Shown: piece by piece, positions 32,355 through 40,662 of the stretch
Numbering within the stretch: the first letter of the stretch is position 1
Layout of the letters: the number at the start of each line of letters is the position of its first letter
Assembly (NCBI RefSeq): GCF_009766005.1
Contig: NZ_LMUK01000025.1
Location: 165,677-215,837 of the forward strand
Direction: 5' to 3'
Length of the DNA: 50,161 nt
Source: Bradyrhizobium sp. S69
GTDB taxonomy: Bacteria; Pseudomonadota; Alphaproteobacteria; Rhizobiales; Xanthobacteraceae
Notes under the pieces: generated by a model
Seen by the model: the letters and a program-made list of their open reading frames with translations, nothing else
Databases searched by the model: none
Told to the model about the DNA's origin: nothing
Position numbers and translations under genes: made by a program

Positions 32355-33122
32355 ATGACCCTGTTCGACATGTCGGGAAAAGTCGCCGTCATCACCGGCT
32401 CGACCCGCGGCATCGGCCGCGCCATCGCCGAGCGGATGGCCGAGCACGGCGCCAAAGTGGTGGTCTCCTCGCGCAAGCAGGATGTCTGCGATGCCGTGAC
32501 CAAGGAGATCAACGACAAATTCGGCAAGGCAACGGCGGTGGCGATCGCCGCCAATATTTCCAGCAAGGAAAATCTCCAGCATCTGGTCGACGAATCCAAC
32601 CGCGCCTTCGGCAAGATCGACGTGCTGGTGTGCAACGCCGCGTCCAATCCTTATTACGGACCGCTCGGCGGTATTTCGGACGAGCAGTTCCGCAAGATCC
32701 TCGACAACAACATCGTCGCCAACAACTGGCTGACCAGCATGGTGGTGCCGCAGATGATCGAGCGCAAGGACGGCTCGGTGATCATCGTGTCGTCGATCGG
32801 CGGCTTGAAGGGCTCGACGGTGCTCGGCGCCTATGCGATTTCGAAGGCCGCCGACATGCAGCTCGCGCGCAACCTGGCCTGCGAATACGGCCAGCACAAT
32901 ATTCGCGTCAACTGCATCGCGCCCGGCCTGATCAAGACTGACTTCGCCAAGGCGCTGTGGGACAATCCAGAGACCCTAAAGGCCTCCACCGCGCGCTCGC
33001 CGCTGCTGCGCATCGGCATCCCCGACGAAATCGCCGGTGCCGCCGTCTTCATGGGATCGGCCGCCGGCAACTTCATGACCGGGCAGACCATCGTCATCGA
33101 TGGCGGCGCCACGATTAGCTGA
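32355..33122 (+). CDS. SDR family oxidoreductase (DHRS4/FabG-like)
   Basis: 255 aa. TGSTRGIG cofactor loop (14-21), Arg40 after the second strand (VVSSRK), which favours NADP(H), catalytic Ser147, Tyr160 and Lys164 (YAISK), and C-terminal VIDGGATIS. Overall pattern close to peroxisomal DHRS4 / acyl-CoA-linked SDRs. GGGAGAG precedes the ATG. It is probably cotranscribed with the histidine phosphatase. In the proposed pathway it could oxidise a hydroxyacyl intermediate; direct evidence is lacking. Confidence 0.9.
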   Translation: MTLFDMSGKVAVITGSTRGIGRAIAERMAEHGAKVVVSSRKQDVCDAVTKEINDKFGKATAVAIAANISSKENLQHLVDESNRAFGKIDVLVCNAASNPYYGPLGGISDEQFRKILDNNIVANNWLTSMVVPQMIERKDGSVIIVSSIGGLKGSTVLGAYAISKAADMQLARNLACEYGQHNIRVNCIAPGLIKTDFAKALWDNPETLKASTARSPLLRIGIPDEIAGAAVFMGSAAGNFMTGQTIVIDGGATIS

Positions 33123-33248
33123 GGCGTCTGTATCATCCTCGCCGCAGCCGCTGAGAAAGCGGTTTCAGATGGTCGGCGGAACAATCACTCGGCCGATTGG
33201 TTGGGTCTTGCCGACGGTGCGGAAGTTGGCACCGGCAGGACCCAACTC

Positions 33249-35234
33249 ATGATCCCGAAATTGGCAAAGCGGCAAACGGCCGACGATGTCGCCTCGCTCA
33301 TCGGCGGCGTCGCGGTCACGGTTTTGGCGGTCATTATCGTTACAGCGCTCTACGTCGGCCGGGACATCTTCGTACCGGTAGCTCTGGCCATTCTCCTGAG
33401 TTTCGTGCTGGCCGCGCCGGCGCGCGCGGTTCAGCGGCTGCATGTCCCGCGTGGGGCAGCCGTGGTCGGTGTGGTCGTCATTGCGTTTGCGGTCATCTTC
33501 GCGCTGGGTAGCTTGATTGCGACCCAACTGAACGGACTGGCAGGAGATCTGCCGCGATATCAGACAACCATCCAATCCAAGATTCAGTCCGTTCGCGGCG
33601 TGGCCGGAGGCAGCTCTACCCTCGAGCGCGCCGCCGGCATGCTGCAGGATCTAGGCAAGGAGTTGGACAAACCAAAAATCGACGCCTCGACACCGCCGAC
33701 CAGCCCTATTCTTAACAGCCCTATCGGTTCGTCAGTGGTCAAGCCTATTCCCGTGCAGGTGCTACAGCCGGATCCGGGCGCACTGGAAAGTCTGAGATCG
33801 TTGATTGCGCCGCTGATCTCGCCGCTTGCGACCACCGGCATCATCGTGATCTTCGTGATCTTCATTTTGATCCAGCGCGAAGATCTTCGAAATCGGTTTA
33901 TCAGGTTGGCGGGATCGCATGACCTTCAACGCACCACCGCGGCGCTCGACGATGCCGCCGCCCGGCTCAGCCGGCTGTTTCTCAACCAGCTTTTGATCAA
34001 TACCGGCTTCGGCATCCTGATCGGCACCGGGCTGTGGTTGATCGGGATCCCGACGGCAATTCTCTGGGGTATTCTGGCGGCGGTGTTGCGCTTCGTTCCT
34101 TATATCGGATTGGTCATTTCGGCGGCGTTTCCGTTGGCGCTGGCGGTCGCCGTTGACCCGGGTTGGTCCATGCTGGCGTGGACAGCAATTGTCTTTTTCG
34201 TCATCCAGCCGGGGATAGGGCAGGTGATCGAGCCCATGGTCTATGGGCGAAGCACCGGATTGTCTCCGGTCGCGGTAGTGGTGTCGGCCACTTTCTGGAC
34301 CGCATTATGGGGGCCGATCGGTCTCGTGCTGGCGACGCCGCTGACCGTATGCCTGGTGGTACTTGGCCGCCACGTTGAACGGCTTTCATTTTTGGACGTG
34401 ATGTTTGGTGACCGGCCCGCACTTTCGCCCCCTGAAATATTTTATCAGCGCATGCTTGCCGGAGATCCGACCGAGGCGGCGGAGAAGGCGGAAGAGTTTC
34501 TCAAGGAGCGATCGCTGTCCTCCTACCATGAGGAGGTCGCCCTCAAGGGCTTGCAACTCGCCCAGTCGGACCTCGATCGCGGGGCACTTGATCCATCACG
34601 GTTGATCAAGATCCGCGACACCGTGATCGAATTCGCCGCCGATCTCCCCGATCAGGCAGACCGAGAGCCGGTCGGCGAAGGCTCGACCGATGATGCGGAG
34701 GCTGCGGCCGCGGTTGAAGGCATACCAGCGAACCGCGACTATCCGGACGTTCCCTCGCTTGCGAAGACGGACTTGGCTCCCGAATGGCGTGGCGATCATC
34801 CCGTGTTGTGTATCGGCGGCCGCTCGCAGCTGGATGAAGCGGCGGCCGTCCTCTTTGCGCAGCTTTGCAGCGCGCATGGTTTGACGGCGCGCGTTGAAGG
34901 ACCAGAAGTGCTTTCGACCGCCAACATCTTTCGCCTGGAAACTGCGGACGTGGCTCTGATTTGCCTTTGTTATCTGGGTACCCGCAATCCCGCGCACATG
35001 CGTTACGCGGTACGGCGCCTTCGCCGCAAGGTCCCGCACGCCAAAATCATGGTCGGGTGCTGGACCGATGACGGCGGACCGGCAGGGCAACTCCGCGAGG
35101 CCACCAACGTGGATTTCTTCGCATCATCGTTGCGGGAAGCGACGCGAATGTGCGTGGCTTCGGCAAACGGCAATACCGTCCCAGGCCTGGCGGACAAAGA
35201 CTTGGCGGACAAGCCGTTGCTGGTCAGCGCGTGA
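33249..35234 (+). CDS. AI-2E family permease with long C-terminal cytoplasmic extension
   Basis: 661 aa. Residues about 20-380 are an AI-2E (PerM/YdiK) transporter with seven or eight transmembrane helices and the family segments FRFVPYIGLVISAAFPLALAV-like and EPMVYGRSTGLSPVAVVVSATFWTALWGPIGLVLATPL. Many members do not transport AI-2; sodium/proton antiport and efflux roles are known, so the substrate is open. After a helical linker, residues about 515-640 look like a separate Rossmann-type domain (HPVLCIGGRSQLDEAAAVL ... ADVALICLCYLG ... KIMVGCW). AGGA lies 8 bp before the ATG at 33249; an upstream TTG in frame is rejected. Confidence 0.85.
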   Translation: MIPKLAKRQTADDVASLIGGVAVTVLAVIIVTALYVGRDIFVPVALAILLSFVLAAPARAVQRLHVPRGAAVVGVVVIAFAVIFALGSLIATQLNGLAGDLPRYQTTIQSKIQSVRGVAGGSSTLERAAGMLQDLGKELDKPKIDASTPPTSPILNSPIGSSVVKPIPVQVLQPDPGALESLRSLIAPLISPLATTGIIVIFVIFILIQREDLRNRFIRLAGSHDLQRTTAALDDAAARLSRLFLNQLLINTGFGILIGTGLWLIGIPTAILWGILAAVLRFVPYIGLVISAAFPLALAVAVDPGWSMLAWTAIVFFVIQPGIGQVIEPMVYGRSTGLSPVAVVVSATFWTALWGPIGLVLATPLTVCLVVLGRHVERLSFLDVMFGDRPALSPPEIFYQRMLAGDPTEAAEKAEEFLKERSLSSYHEEVALKGLQLAQSDLDRGALDPSRLIKIRDTVIEFAADLPDQADREPVGEGSTDDAEAAAAVEGIPANRDYPDVPSLAKTDLAPEWRGDHPVLCIGGRSQLDEAAAVLFAQLCSAHGLTARVEGPEVLSTANIFRLETADVALICLCYLGTRNPAHMRYAVRRLRRKVPHAKIMVGCWTDDGGPAGQLREATNVDFFASSLREATRMCVASANGNTVPGLADKDLADKPLLVSA

Positions 35235-35272
35235 CCTGCCGTGCCTGGAGCAAGCGCGGCAGCCTCCAGCGA

Positions 35273-36511
35273 TCACTCCACCGCGGCGTACACGAGGTCG
35301 CGCAGCACCGAGCGGATATATTCGCGCTGGCCGGGGCCCTGCATCATGAACACCGTGAACAGCTGTTCGGCCGGATCGATGAAGAAGAACGTACCGGCCA
35401 TCCCGCTCCAGAAGAACTGACCGAGCGAGCCCGAGAACGGCGCCATGCCTTGATGGGTGCGCACCGCGAAGCCGAGCCCAAAGCCGTGACCGGCCGGCAT
35501 CAGGGGTGAGTCGACCTTGACGTGGGGGGCGAGATGATTGGACGCCATCAGTTCCAGCGTCTTGCGGCCGATGATCCTGGTGCCGTCGAGCGTGCCGCCG
35601 CCAAGCAGCATCTGGCAGAACCGCGCGTAGTCCATTGTGGTCGATACCAGACCGCCGCCGCCGGATTCCATCACCGGCTTCTCCAGCATGTTGAACAACT
35701 GCACCTTCTCGCCGGTCCAGGGATCGGTCGGGAACGGCTCGGCGAGGCGGCCGGCGTTTTCTTCGCCGGTGTGGAACGCGGTCTCGGCCATCTGCAACGG
35801 CGCCAGGATGCGCTCGGTCAGGAACGCGCTCAGGCTCTTGCCGGAGACGACTTCGATGATGCGGCCGAGGATGTCGGTGGAACGGCTGTAGTTCCATTCC
35901 GCGCCGGGCTGGGACATCAATGGCAGGCTCGCGACCAAAGCGGCATGCTCGGCATTGCTGATCTTGCGGCTGCGCAGGCGCGACTGCTGGTATTGTTGCT
36001 GCACCAGGCTGTTGCCGGTGTGGTCGTAAGTGATGCCGGAGGTGTGGCGCAACAGGTCCTGCACCGTCATCGGCCGCGTCAGCGGGACCAGGTCGAGCTT
36101 GCCGTTGTTCTCGACACCAACCTTCTGGTTGGCGAACTCCGGAATGAACTTGGCGACGGGATCGCCAAGGATAAAATGGCCGTCCTCGACCAGCATCATG
36201 ATGCCGACCGAGACGATCGGCTTGGTCATGGAGAAGATGCGGAACAGGCTGTCATGCGCCATCGGCGCGGCTGCCGCCGGGCTCTGCTTGCCGAGCGCGT
36301 CGAACCAGCCGATCTGGCCGCGCCGCGCCACCATGACCGTTGCGCCCGGCAGGGTGCTCTTGTCGATCTCGCGCTTGAAGGCGTCGGATAGGCGCTGCAG
36401 CCTGACGGATGACAGTCCAAGCGATTCCGGTTTGGCCTGGGGCAAAGACGGGGTCTGCGGGGCGGTGGCGGGCTTGGCGGCGGCAGGCTTGGCGGCGGTC
36501 TGCGCGGTCAT
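35273..36511 (-). CDS. Serine hydrolase, beta-lactamase/class C-like (EstB type)
   Basis: 412 aa. After an Ala/Pro/Lys-rich N-terminal linker (residues 1-30) comes a penicillin-binding-protein fold: catalytic SxxK as SMTK (Ser94, Lys97), Tyr208 in YSR (the YxN equivalent), and a C-terminal GHGFGLGF plus a strand with WSGMAGTFFFIDP replacing KTG. This is the esterase/beta-lactamase-like branch (EstB, LovD relatives), acting on esters or lactones rather than proven beta-lactam resistance. The ATG at 36511 follows GGGAGAG; 30 upstream in-frame codons are rejected. No signal peptide, so cytoplasmic. Confidence 0.9.
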   Translation of the reverse strand: MTAQTAAKPAAAKPATAPQTPSLPQAKPESLGLSSVRLQRLSDAFKREIDKSTLPGATVMVARRGQIGWFDALGKQSPAAAAPMAHDSLFRIFSMTKPIVSVGIMMLVEDGHFILGDPVAKFIPEFANQKVGVENNGKLDLVPLTRPMTVQDLLRHTSGITYDHTGNSLVQQQYQQSRLRSRKISNAEHAALVASLPLMSQPGAEWNYSRSTDILGRIIEVVSGKSLSAFLTERILAPLQMAETAFHTGEENAGRLAEPFPTDPWTGEKVQLFNMLEKPVMESGGGGLVSTTMDYARFCQMLLGGGTLDGTRIIGRKTLELMASNHLAPHVKVDSPLMPAGHGFGLGFAVRTHQGMAPFSGSLGQFFWSGMAGTFFFIDPAEQLFTVFMMQGPGQREYIRSVLRDLVYAAVE

Positions 36512-36727
36512 GGTCTCTCCCGTGTTGTTCTTGTCGTTGGTTATGGGTGCAGGCTGAAGTTTGGCGCAGAACCCGTGGATTGAACAGGGCATTTCCCGCA
36601 AAGGACACGTCGGTCGCCAGCCAGGTACGGTTGTGCGGATCGCACAGCGTTAACCGCTTCGCCCTTGCATTCGAGGCGGTGTTTATGGTTGAAACGGCGC
36701 GAACCCGCCGCGACGCAGGTTCCCTGT

Positions 36728-36803
36728 AGGGGTGTAGCTCAGTTGGTAGAGTACCGGTCTCCAAAACCGGTTGTCGCAGGTTCGAGCCCTGCCGCCCCTG
36801 CCA
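36728..36803 (+). tRNA. trnW: tRNA-Trp (CCA anticodon)
   Basis: 76 nt with encoded CCA end. Acceptor AGGGGTG pairs with CGCCCCT (one G-U); D-arm GCTCAGTTGGTAGAGT; anticodon stem CCGGT/ACCGG with loop CTCCAAA, anticodon CCA at 36761-36763; T-loop GGTTCGAGCC. It stands just before secE/nusG, the usual place of tRNA-Trp in proteobacteria. Confidence 0.97.
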
Positions 36804-36827
36804 TTTAACGCGTTGATTTGATCTCGC

Positions 36828-37151
36828 TTATTCGTCGTCGTCTGCGGGCGGCCGCGGTTGTAGCTGTATCGGTGGATTGTTGGGGCGTCGCTGCCGGCCC
36901 GCCGGCTGCGGGTCCGGGGCTTGTTGCGGCGGAAAGAACACATCGTAGCAAGGCCGACTCAGGTTCGGCCCGCTGGCGCGAAGACACGCCTCGACCCGAC
37001 CGGCGTCCGGCATATAGGCCGCGCACAGCCGAAACGCGTCCGGGGTGCAGGCGTCGCGCTGCTCCTGGGTTCCCTGAGCGAAGGCGGCTGTCTGGAGCAG
37101 AATAAAGAATGCGGCCGCCGCACCCCCGTAACAGATCCGATGCGACGCCAT
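36828..37151 (-). CDS. Small secreted cysteine-rich protein
   Basis: 107 aa. Start MASHRICYGGAAAAFFILLQTAAFAQ is a signal peptide (cleavage after AFA). The mature part has four cysteines in ACTPDAFRLCAAYMPDAGRVEACLRASGPNLSRPCYDVF, a spacing like that of the Cys-rich GLG1-type repeat, then a Pro/Gln-rich tail ending in acidic residues. Function unknown; periplasmic. It lies opposite to the tRNA-Trp/secE direction, ending 24 bp from the tRNA. An upstream in-frame TTG start is less likely. Confidence 0.7.
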   Translation of the reverse strand: MASHRICYGGAAAAFFILLQTAAFAQGTQEQRDACTPDAFRLCAAYMPDAGRVEACLRASGPNLSRPCYDVFFPPQQAPDPQPAGRQRRPNNPPIQLQPRPPADDDE

Positions 37152-37541
37152 CACGATTTCCCGCTCCGTTGCCAAATCACAGGTAGCCGATCAGGGGATA
37201 TATATGCGTCAATAAGTAGGCGCCCAGCGGTGGGGCGCTGACCGGACCTTGCCGGCGCCTCAGATGTCGGGCGGTATTCGGATCGAACCGGCTCCGGTTG
37301 GACGGAAATCCGGTCGCGGCTTCGGCATACCCATACCTTGACCTTCGGGCCCTCCCGCAGTAAATAACCGGCACCTGCTGCCGGCCCGCTTCGACGGATA
37401 TCCGGCGCGGCTTTGAATTCCCCCGAACAATCGAGCCCGCTTGGCGGCTCATCCTTCAAAAGAGGGCTGGGCGCTAGAGGGCTGTTCGGATTTCCTAGAA
37501 CTCTTGAAGTATCGTCCCACGACGGACGCGGATCACAAGCG
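37152..37541 (+). promoter_or_regulatory. Promoter region of the secE-nusG operon
   Basis: 390 bp without a gene. TTGACC at 37338-37343 and TAAATA at 37361-37366 are 17 bp apart and form the best promoter candidate, giving a leader of about 170 nt before secE. A GCGCCC/GGGCGC hairpin lies near 37221-37240. The secE ATG has no clear Shine-Dalgarno. Confidence 0.5.
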
Positions 37542-37733
37542 ATGGCTTTCAGCCCGTTCAAATTCCTGCAGGAAGTGCGCTCGGAGACCAACAAGGTCAC
37601 CTGGCCGACCCGCCGCGAGACCACGATCACCACGATCATGGTGTTCGTGATGGTTGCGCTGGCTTCGATTTTCTTTTTCGCCGCGGATCAGATTATCCGC
37701 TATCTCGTCACCTTTTTGCTCGGCATCCACTAA
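37542..37733 (+). CDS. secE: Preprotein translocase subunit SecE
   Basis: 63 aa. The short one-helix SecE typical of alphaproteobacteria: the amphipathic segment FLQEVRSETNKVTWPTRRETTITT (conserved KVTWP) followed by a single transmembrane helix MVFVMVALASIFFFAADQIIRYLVTFLL. It clamps SecY in the Sec translocon. The TAA stop overlaps the nusG start (TAATG), so the two are coupled. In-frame sequence upstream of 37542 is leader, not gene. Confidence 0.95.
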   Translation: MAFSPFKFLQEVRSETNKVTWPTRRETTITTIMVFVMVALASIFFFAADQIIRYLVTFLLGIH

Positions 37734-38263
37734 TGGACAAGCGCTGGTATATCGTTCACGCCTATTCGAACTTCGAAAAGAAGGTCTCGGAGTCGATCCG
37801 CGAGCAGGCCAAGCAGCGTGGGCTTGAGGATCTGTTCGAGCAGGTACTGGTGCCCGTCGAAAAGGTCACCGAAGTGCGCCGCGGCCGCAAGATCGACGCC
37901 GAGCGCAAGTTTTTCCCGGGCTACGTCCTGGTCAAGATGCAGCTGACCGACGAGGCGTTTCATCTGATCAAGAACACCCCGAAGGTGACGGGCTTCCTCG
38001 GCGCGGAAAACAAGCCGATGCCGATCTCGGAAGCCGAAGCCATGCGGATCCTGCACCAGGTGCAGGAAGGCGTCGAACGCCCGAAGGCGTCGGTCTCCTT
38101 CGAGATCGGCGAGAACGTGCGGGTGGCCGATGGCCCGTTCGCGTCGTTCTCGGGCGTGGTCGAGGAAATCGACGAGGCGCGCTCGCGCGTGAAGGTCGCT
38201 GTGTCGATCTTCGGACGTGCGACGCCGGTCGAACTGGAATTCGGTCAGGTCGAGAAGGTCTGA
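37733..38263 (+). CDS. nusG: Transcription termination/antitermination factor NusG
   Basis: 176 aa, standard length. NGN domain (WYIVHAYSNFEKKVSESI, FFPGYVLVKM, GFLG) that binds the RNA-polymerase clamp, and C-terminal KOW domain (VRVADGPFASFSGVVEEID) that contacts Rho or ribosomal protein S10. Couples transcription to translation and Rho. Starts within the secE stop codon; followed by a 136-bp gap with a hairpin before rplK. Confidence 0.97.
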   Translation: MDKRWYIVHAYSNFEKKVSESIREQAKQRGLEDLFEQVLVPVEKVTEVRRGRKIDAERKFFPGYVLVKMQLTDEAFHLIKNTPKVTGFLGAENKPMPISEAEAMRILHQVQEGVERPKASVSFEIGENVRVADGPFASFSGVVEEIDEARSRVKVAVSIFGRATPVELEFGQVEKV

Positions 38264-38272
38264 TCGGAAAAG

Positions 38273-38298
38273 CCAAAACGCATTTCGGTGCGTCTTGG
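38273..38298 (+). other. Hairpin in the nusG-rplK intergenic region
   Basis: CCAA.ACGC pairs with GCGT.TTGG around an 8-nt loop, 10 bp after nusG. No T-run. It may be a processing or weak termination site, or part of the leader where ribosomal protein L1 regulates rplK-rplA in other bacteria; I cannot identify the L1 site by eye. Confidence 0.5.
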
Positions 38299-38399
38299 CG
38301 TTGGAGAGGCCGTGGGAGGGTAGGGCAGTCGCCAACTGTCCCGATCCGAACCACGAAACCTGAAACAGCCGGTTTCGACCGGCGCAACAGGAGTGACGT

Positions 38400-38828
38400 A
38401 TGGCAAAGAAAGTGACCGGATACCTGAAATTGCAGGTGCCGGCCGGTGCGGCGAACCCTTCGCCCCCGATCGGTCCCGCGCTTGGTCAGCGCGGACTCAA
38501 CATCATGGAATTCTGCAAGAATTTCAACGCCCAGACGCAGAAGGAAGAAAAGAACACCCCAATCCCGGTGGTGATCACGATCTACGCCGATCGTTCGTTC
38601 ACCTTCGAGATGAAGACCCCCCCGATGTCCTTCTTCATCAAGAAGGCGGCCAAGCTGACGTCTGGCTCGAAGCTGCCAGGCCGCGACAAGGCCGGCGCGG
38701 TGACCAAAGCGCAGGTGCGCGAGATCGCCGAAGCAAAGATGAAGGACTTGAATTGCGACTCCATCGAGTCGGCCATGAAGATGGTCGAGGGCTCAGCCCG
38801 TTCGATGGGCGTCGAGGTAGCGGGGTAA
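38400..38828 (+). CDS. rplK: 50S ribosomal protein L11
   Basis: 142 aa. Canonical L11: [37 protein letters not shown], then the RNA-binding C-terminal domain ([29 protein letters not shown]). It binds the GTPase-associated centre of 23S rRNA and is needed for the stringent response through RelA. CAGGAG precedes the ATG. Cotranscribed with rplA (5 bp gap). Confidence 0.98.
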   Translation: MAKKVTGYLKLQVPAGAANPSPPIGPALGQRGLNIMEFCKNFNAQTQKEEKNTPIPVVITIYADRSFTFEMKTPPMSFFIKKAAKLTSGSKLPGRDKAGAVTKAQVREIAEAKMKDLNCDSIESAMKMVEGSARSMGVEVAG

Positions 38829-38833
38829 CGGTC

Positions 38834-39526
38834 ATGGCAATCGGAAAACGTTTGAGCAAGGCCCGCGAGGGTGTCGACCGCGAGAAGCTCTATCCGCTCG
38901 CGGATGCCATCAAGATGGTCAAGGAACGCGCCAAGTCGAAGTTCGACGAGACCATCGAGATCGCGATCAATCTCGGCGTCGATCCCCGTCACGCCGACCA
39001 GATGGTCCGTGGCGTCGTCAACCTGCCGAACGGCACCGGCCGCACCTTGCGGGTCGGCGTGTTCGCGCGTGGCGCCAAGGCTGAAGAAGCCAAGGCGGCG
39101 GGTGCCGACGTCGTCGGCGCCGAAGACCTGGTCGAGAAGGTCCAGGGCGGTCAGATCGATTTCGATCGTTGTATCGCCACCCCGGACATGATGCCGCTGG
39201 TCGGTCGCCTCGGTAAGGTGCTCGGCCCGCGCGGCATGATGCCGAACCCGAAGATCGGCACCGTGACCATGGACGTCACCAGTGCGGTCAAGGGCGCCAA
39301 GGGCGGCTCGGTTGAGTTCCGCGTCGAGAAGGCCGGCATCCTGCAGGCCGGTATCGGCAAGGCCTCGTTCTCCGAAGAGAAGCTCGTGCAGAACGTCAAG
39401 GCACTCGCGGATGCGGTTTCCAAGGCGAAGCCGGCGGGCTCCAAGGGCACCTACATCCAGCGCGTGGCGGTTTCCTCCACCATGGGCCCGGGCGTCAAGG
39501 TTGAGCCGGGCACGCTGCTCGGTTAG
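38834..39526 (+). CDS. rplA: 50S ribosomal protein L1
   Basis: 230 aa, normal length. Contains [40 protein letters not shown] and [15 protein letters not shown], the two-domain L1 signature. It forms the mobile L1 stalk at the E site and in other bacteria represses its own operon. A strong terminator follows 25 bp after the stop, separating it from the rplJL unit. Confidence 0.98.
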   Translation: MAIGKRLSKAREGVDREKLYPLADAIKMVKERAKSKFDETIEIAINLGVDPRHADQMVRGVVNLPNGTGRTLRVGVFARGAKAEEAKAAGADVVGAEDLVEKVQGGQIDFDRCIATPDMMPLVGRLGKVLGPRGMMPNPKIGTVTMDVTSAVKGAKGGSVEFRVEKAGILQAGIGKASFSEEKLVQNVKALADAVSKAKPAGSKGTYIQRVAVSSTMGPGVKVEPGTLLG

Positions 39527-39551
39527 GGTTCTCTGAGCGAACAAGAAAACA

Positions 39552-39585
39552 GGGCGGAATTGGGCAACCGATTCCGCCCTTTTTG
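39552..39585 (+). terminator. Rho-independent terminator after rplA
   Basis: AGGGCGGAAT (39552-39561) and ATTCCGCCCT (39572-39581) pair perfectly around a 10-nt loop and run into a T5 tract. Ends the secE-nusG-rplK-rplA unit. Confidence 0.92.
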
Positions 39586-39614
39586 TTGAATCCGAGCCTT
39601 GATCTGCCGCGCGC

Positions 39615-40589
39615 ATGACGGGAAAGAAAAACAAGATGCCGGAAAAAGTCCTGATCTATTCGCGCTTTCCCAAAGCCTTGATGCTGCGCATCGGCGAGCG
39701 CTTTGAGTTGATGGACGCCGGCGGCAAGGCACCGCGCGAGGTATTCGCGGCGGATCAGCTCACAGGCGTCAGGGCGATGATCACGGCGGGCGGCACGCCG
39801 CTTCCCGGAGCGATGATGGACATGATGCCGGACCTCAAAGCGATCGTCTGTTACGGCACCGGGTATGACGGCGTCGATCTGGCGGCCGCGGCCACGCGCG
39901 GAATCGCGGTCGGCCACAGTCCGGGCGCCAATGCGTCGTCGGTTGCCGATATCGCGGTGACCTTGATGTTGGCGGCGACCCGGCGGCTCACCGTCGCCGA
40001 CCATTATGTGCGCAGCGGCGACTGGGCGGCGACAAAACCGTCGCCGATGATGCGGCCGCAAGCGGGCATGCGCGGGCGCAAGGTCGGCGTCTACGGCATG
40101 GGCGAAATCGGCCGCAAGATCGCCGCGCGCGTCGCGTCCTTCGAGACCGAAGTGGGCTATTTCAGCCGTAGCCAGCACGACGTGCCCTATCATTATTTGC
40201 CGAGCCTGGAAGCGCTGGCGGATTGGTGCAGCGTGCTGGTGATCGCGGTTCGCGCCGGCGCTGACACCCACCACGCCGTCGATGGCAAAATCCTGCAAAA
40301 ACTCGGCGCGGACGGCTATGTCGTCAACATCGCGCGAGGGTCGGTGATCGACCAGTCGGCCTTGATCGCGGCGCTCGAAGCCAAGGTCATCGCGGGCGCC
40401 GGTCTCGACGTCTATGCGACGGAACCGCATCCGCCGGATGCGTTGACCGCTTTTCCGAATGTCGTGCTGACCCCGCATATCGGCGGCCATACCCTGGAAT
40501 CCCACACCGCGATGCAGGATTGCGTGATCGCCAATCTGGAAGCGTTTTTCGCCGGAATGGCCCTGCCTTACGCGGTCCGCGAGGCCTGA
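39615..40589 (+). CDS. D-isomer-specific 2-hydroxyacid dehydrogenase
   Basis: 324 aa. Rossmann NAD(P) motif GMGEIG (161-166) and catalytic Arg241 (NIARGS), Glu270 (YATEPHPP) and His288 (PHIGGHT), as in glyoxylate/hydroxypyruvate reductases and phosphoglycerate dehydrogenase-like enzymes. The lack of a C-terminal ACT domain rules out serA. It probably reduces a 2-keto acid. A second Met at 39636 is an alternative start; neither has a strong ribosome site. Placed between rplA and rplJ in a core island, after a terminator, so likely a separate transcription unit. Confidence 0.9.
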   Translation: MTGKKNKMPEKVLIYSRFPKALMLRIGERFELMDAGGKAPREVFAADQLTGVRAMITAGGTPLPGAMMDMMPDLKAIVCYGTGYDGVDLAAAATRGIAVGHSPGANASSVADIAVTLMLAATRRLTVADHYVRSGDWAATKPSPMMRPQAGMRGRKVGVYGMGEIGRKIAARVASFETEVGYFSRSQHDVPYHYLPSLEALADWCSVLVIAVRAGADTHHAVDGKILQKLGADGYVVNIARGSVIDQSALIAALEAKVIAGAGLDVYATEPHPPDALTAFPNVVLTPHIGGHTLESHTAMQDCVIANLEAFFAGMALPYAVREA

Positions 40590-40633
40590 CGATCCGGCGA
40601 GGCCTGCCGGTGAAAATTGGGGTGATTTTGCCC

Positions 40634-40662
40634 TTGGCAAGCCGGCCAAGACTCGTTAGACA
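40634..40662 (+). promoter_or_regulatory. Candidate promoter of the rplJL operon
   Basis: TTGGCA at 40634-40639 and TAGACA at 40657-40662 with a 17-bp spacer, 45 bp after the dehydrogenase stop. It would give a leader of about 475 nt before rplJ. Confidence 0.45.

Noticed and set aside
33249..35234. Quorum-sensing AI-2 exporter
   Set aside because: AI-2E family membership alone does not show AI-2 transport, and no luxS is present in the window.
35273..36511. Beta-lactamase resistance gene
   Set aside because: SMTK and YSR fit the class C fold, but the KTG motif is replaced and there is no signal peptide, so an esterase-like role is more likely.
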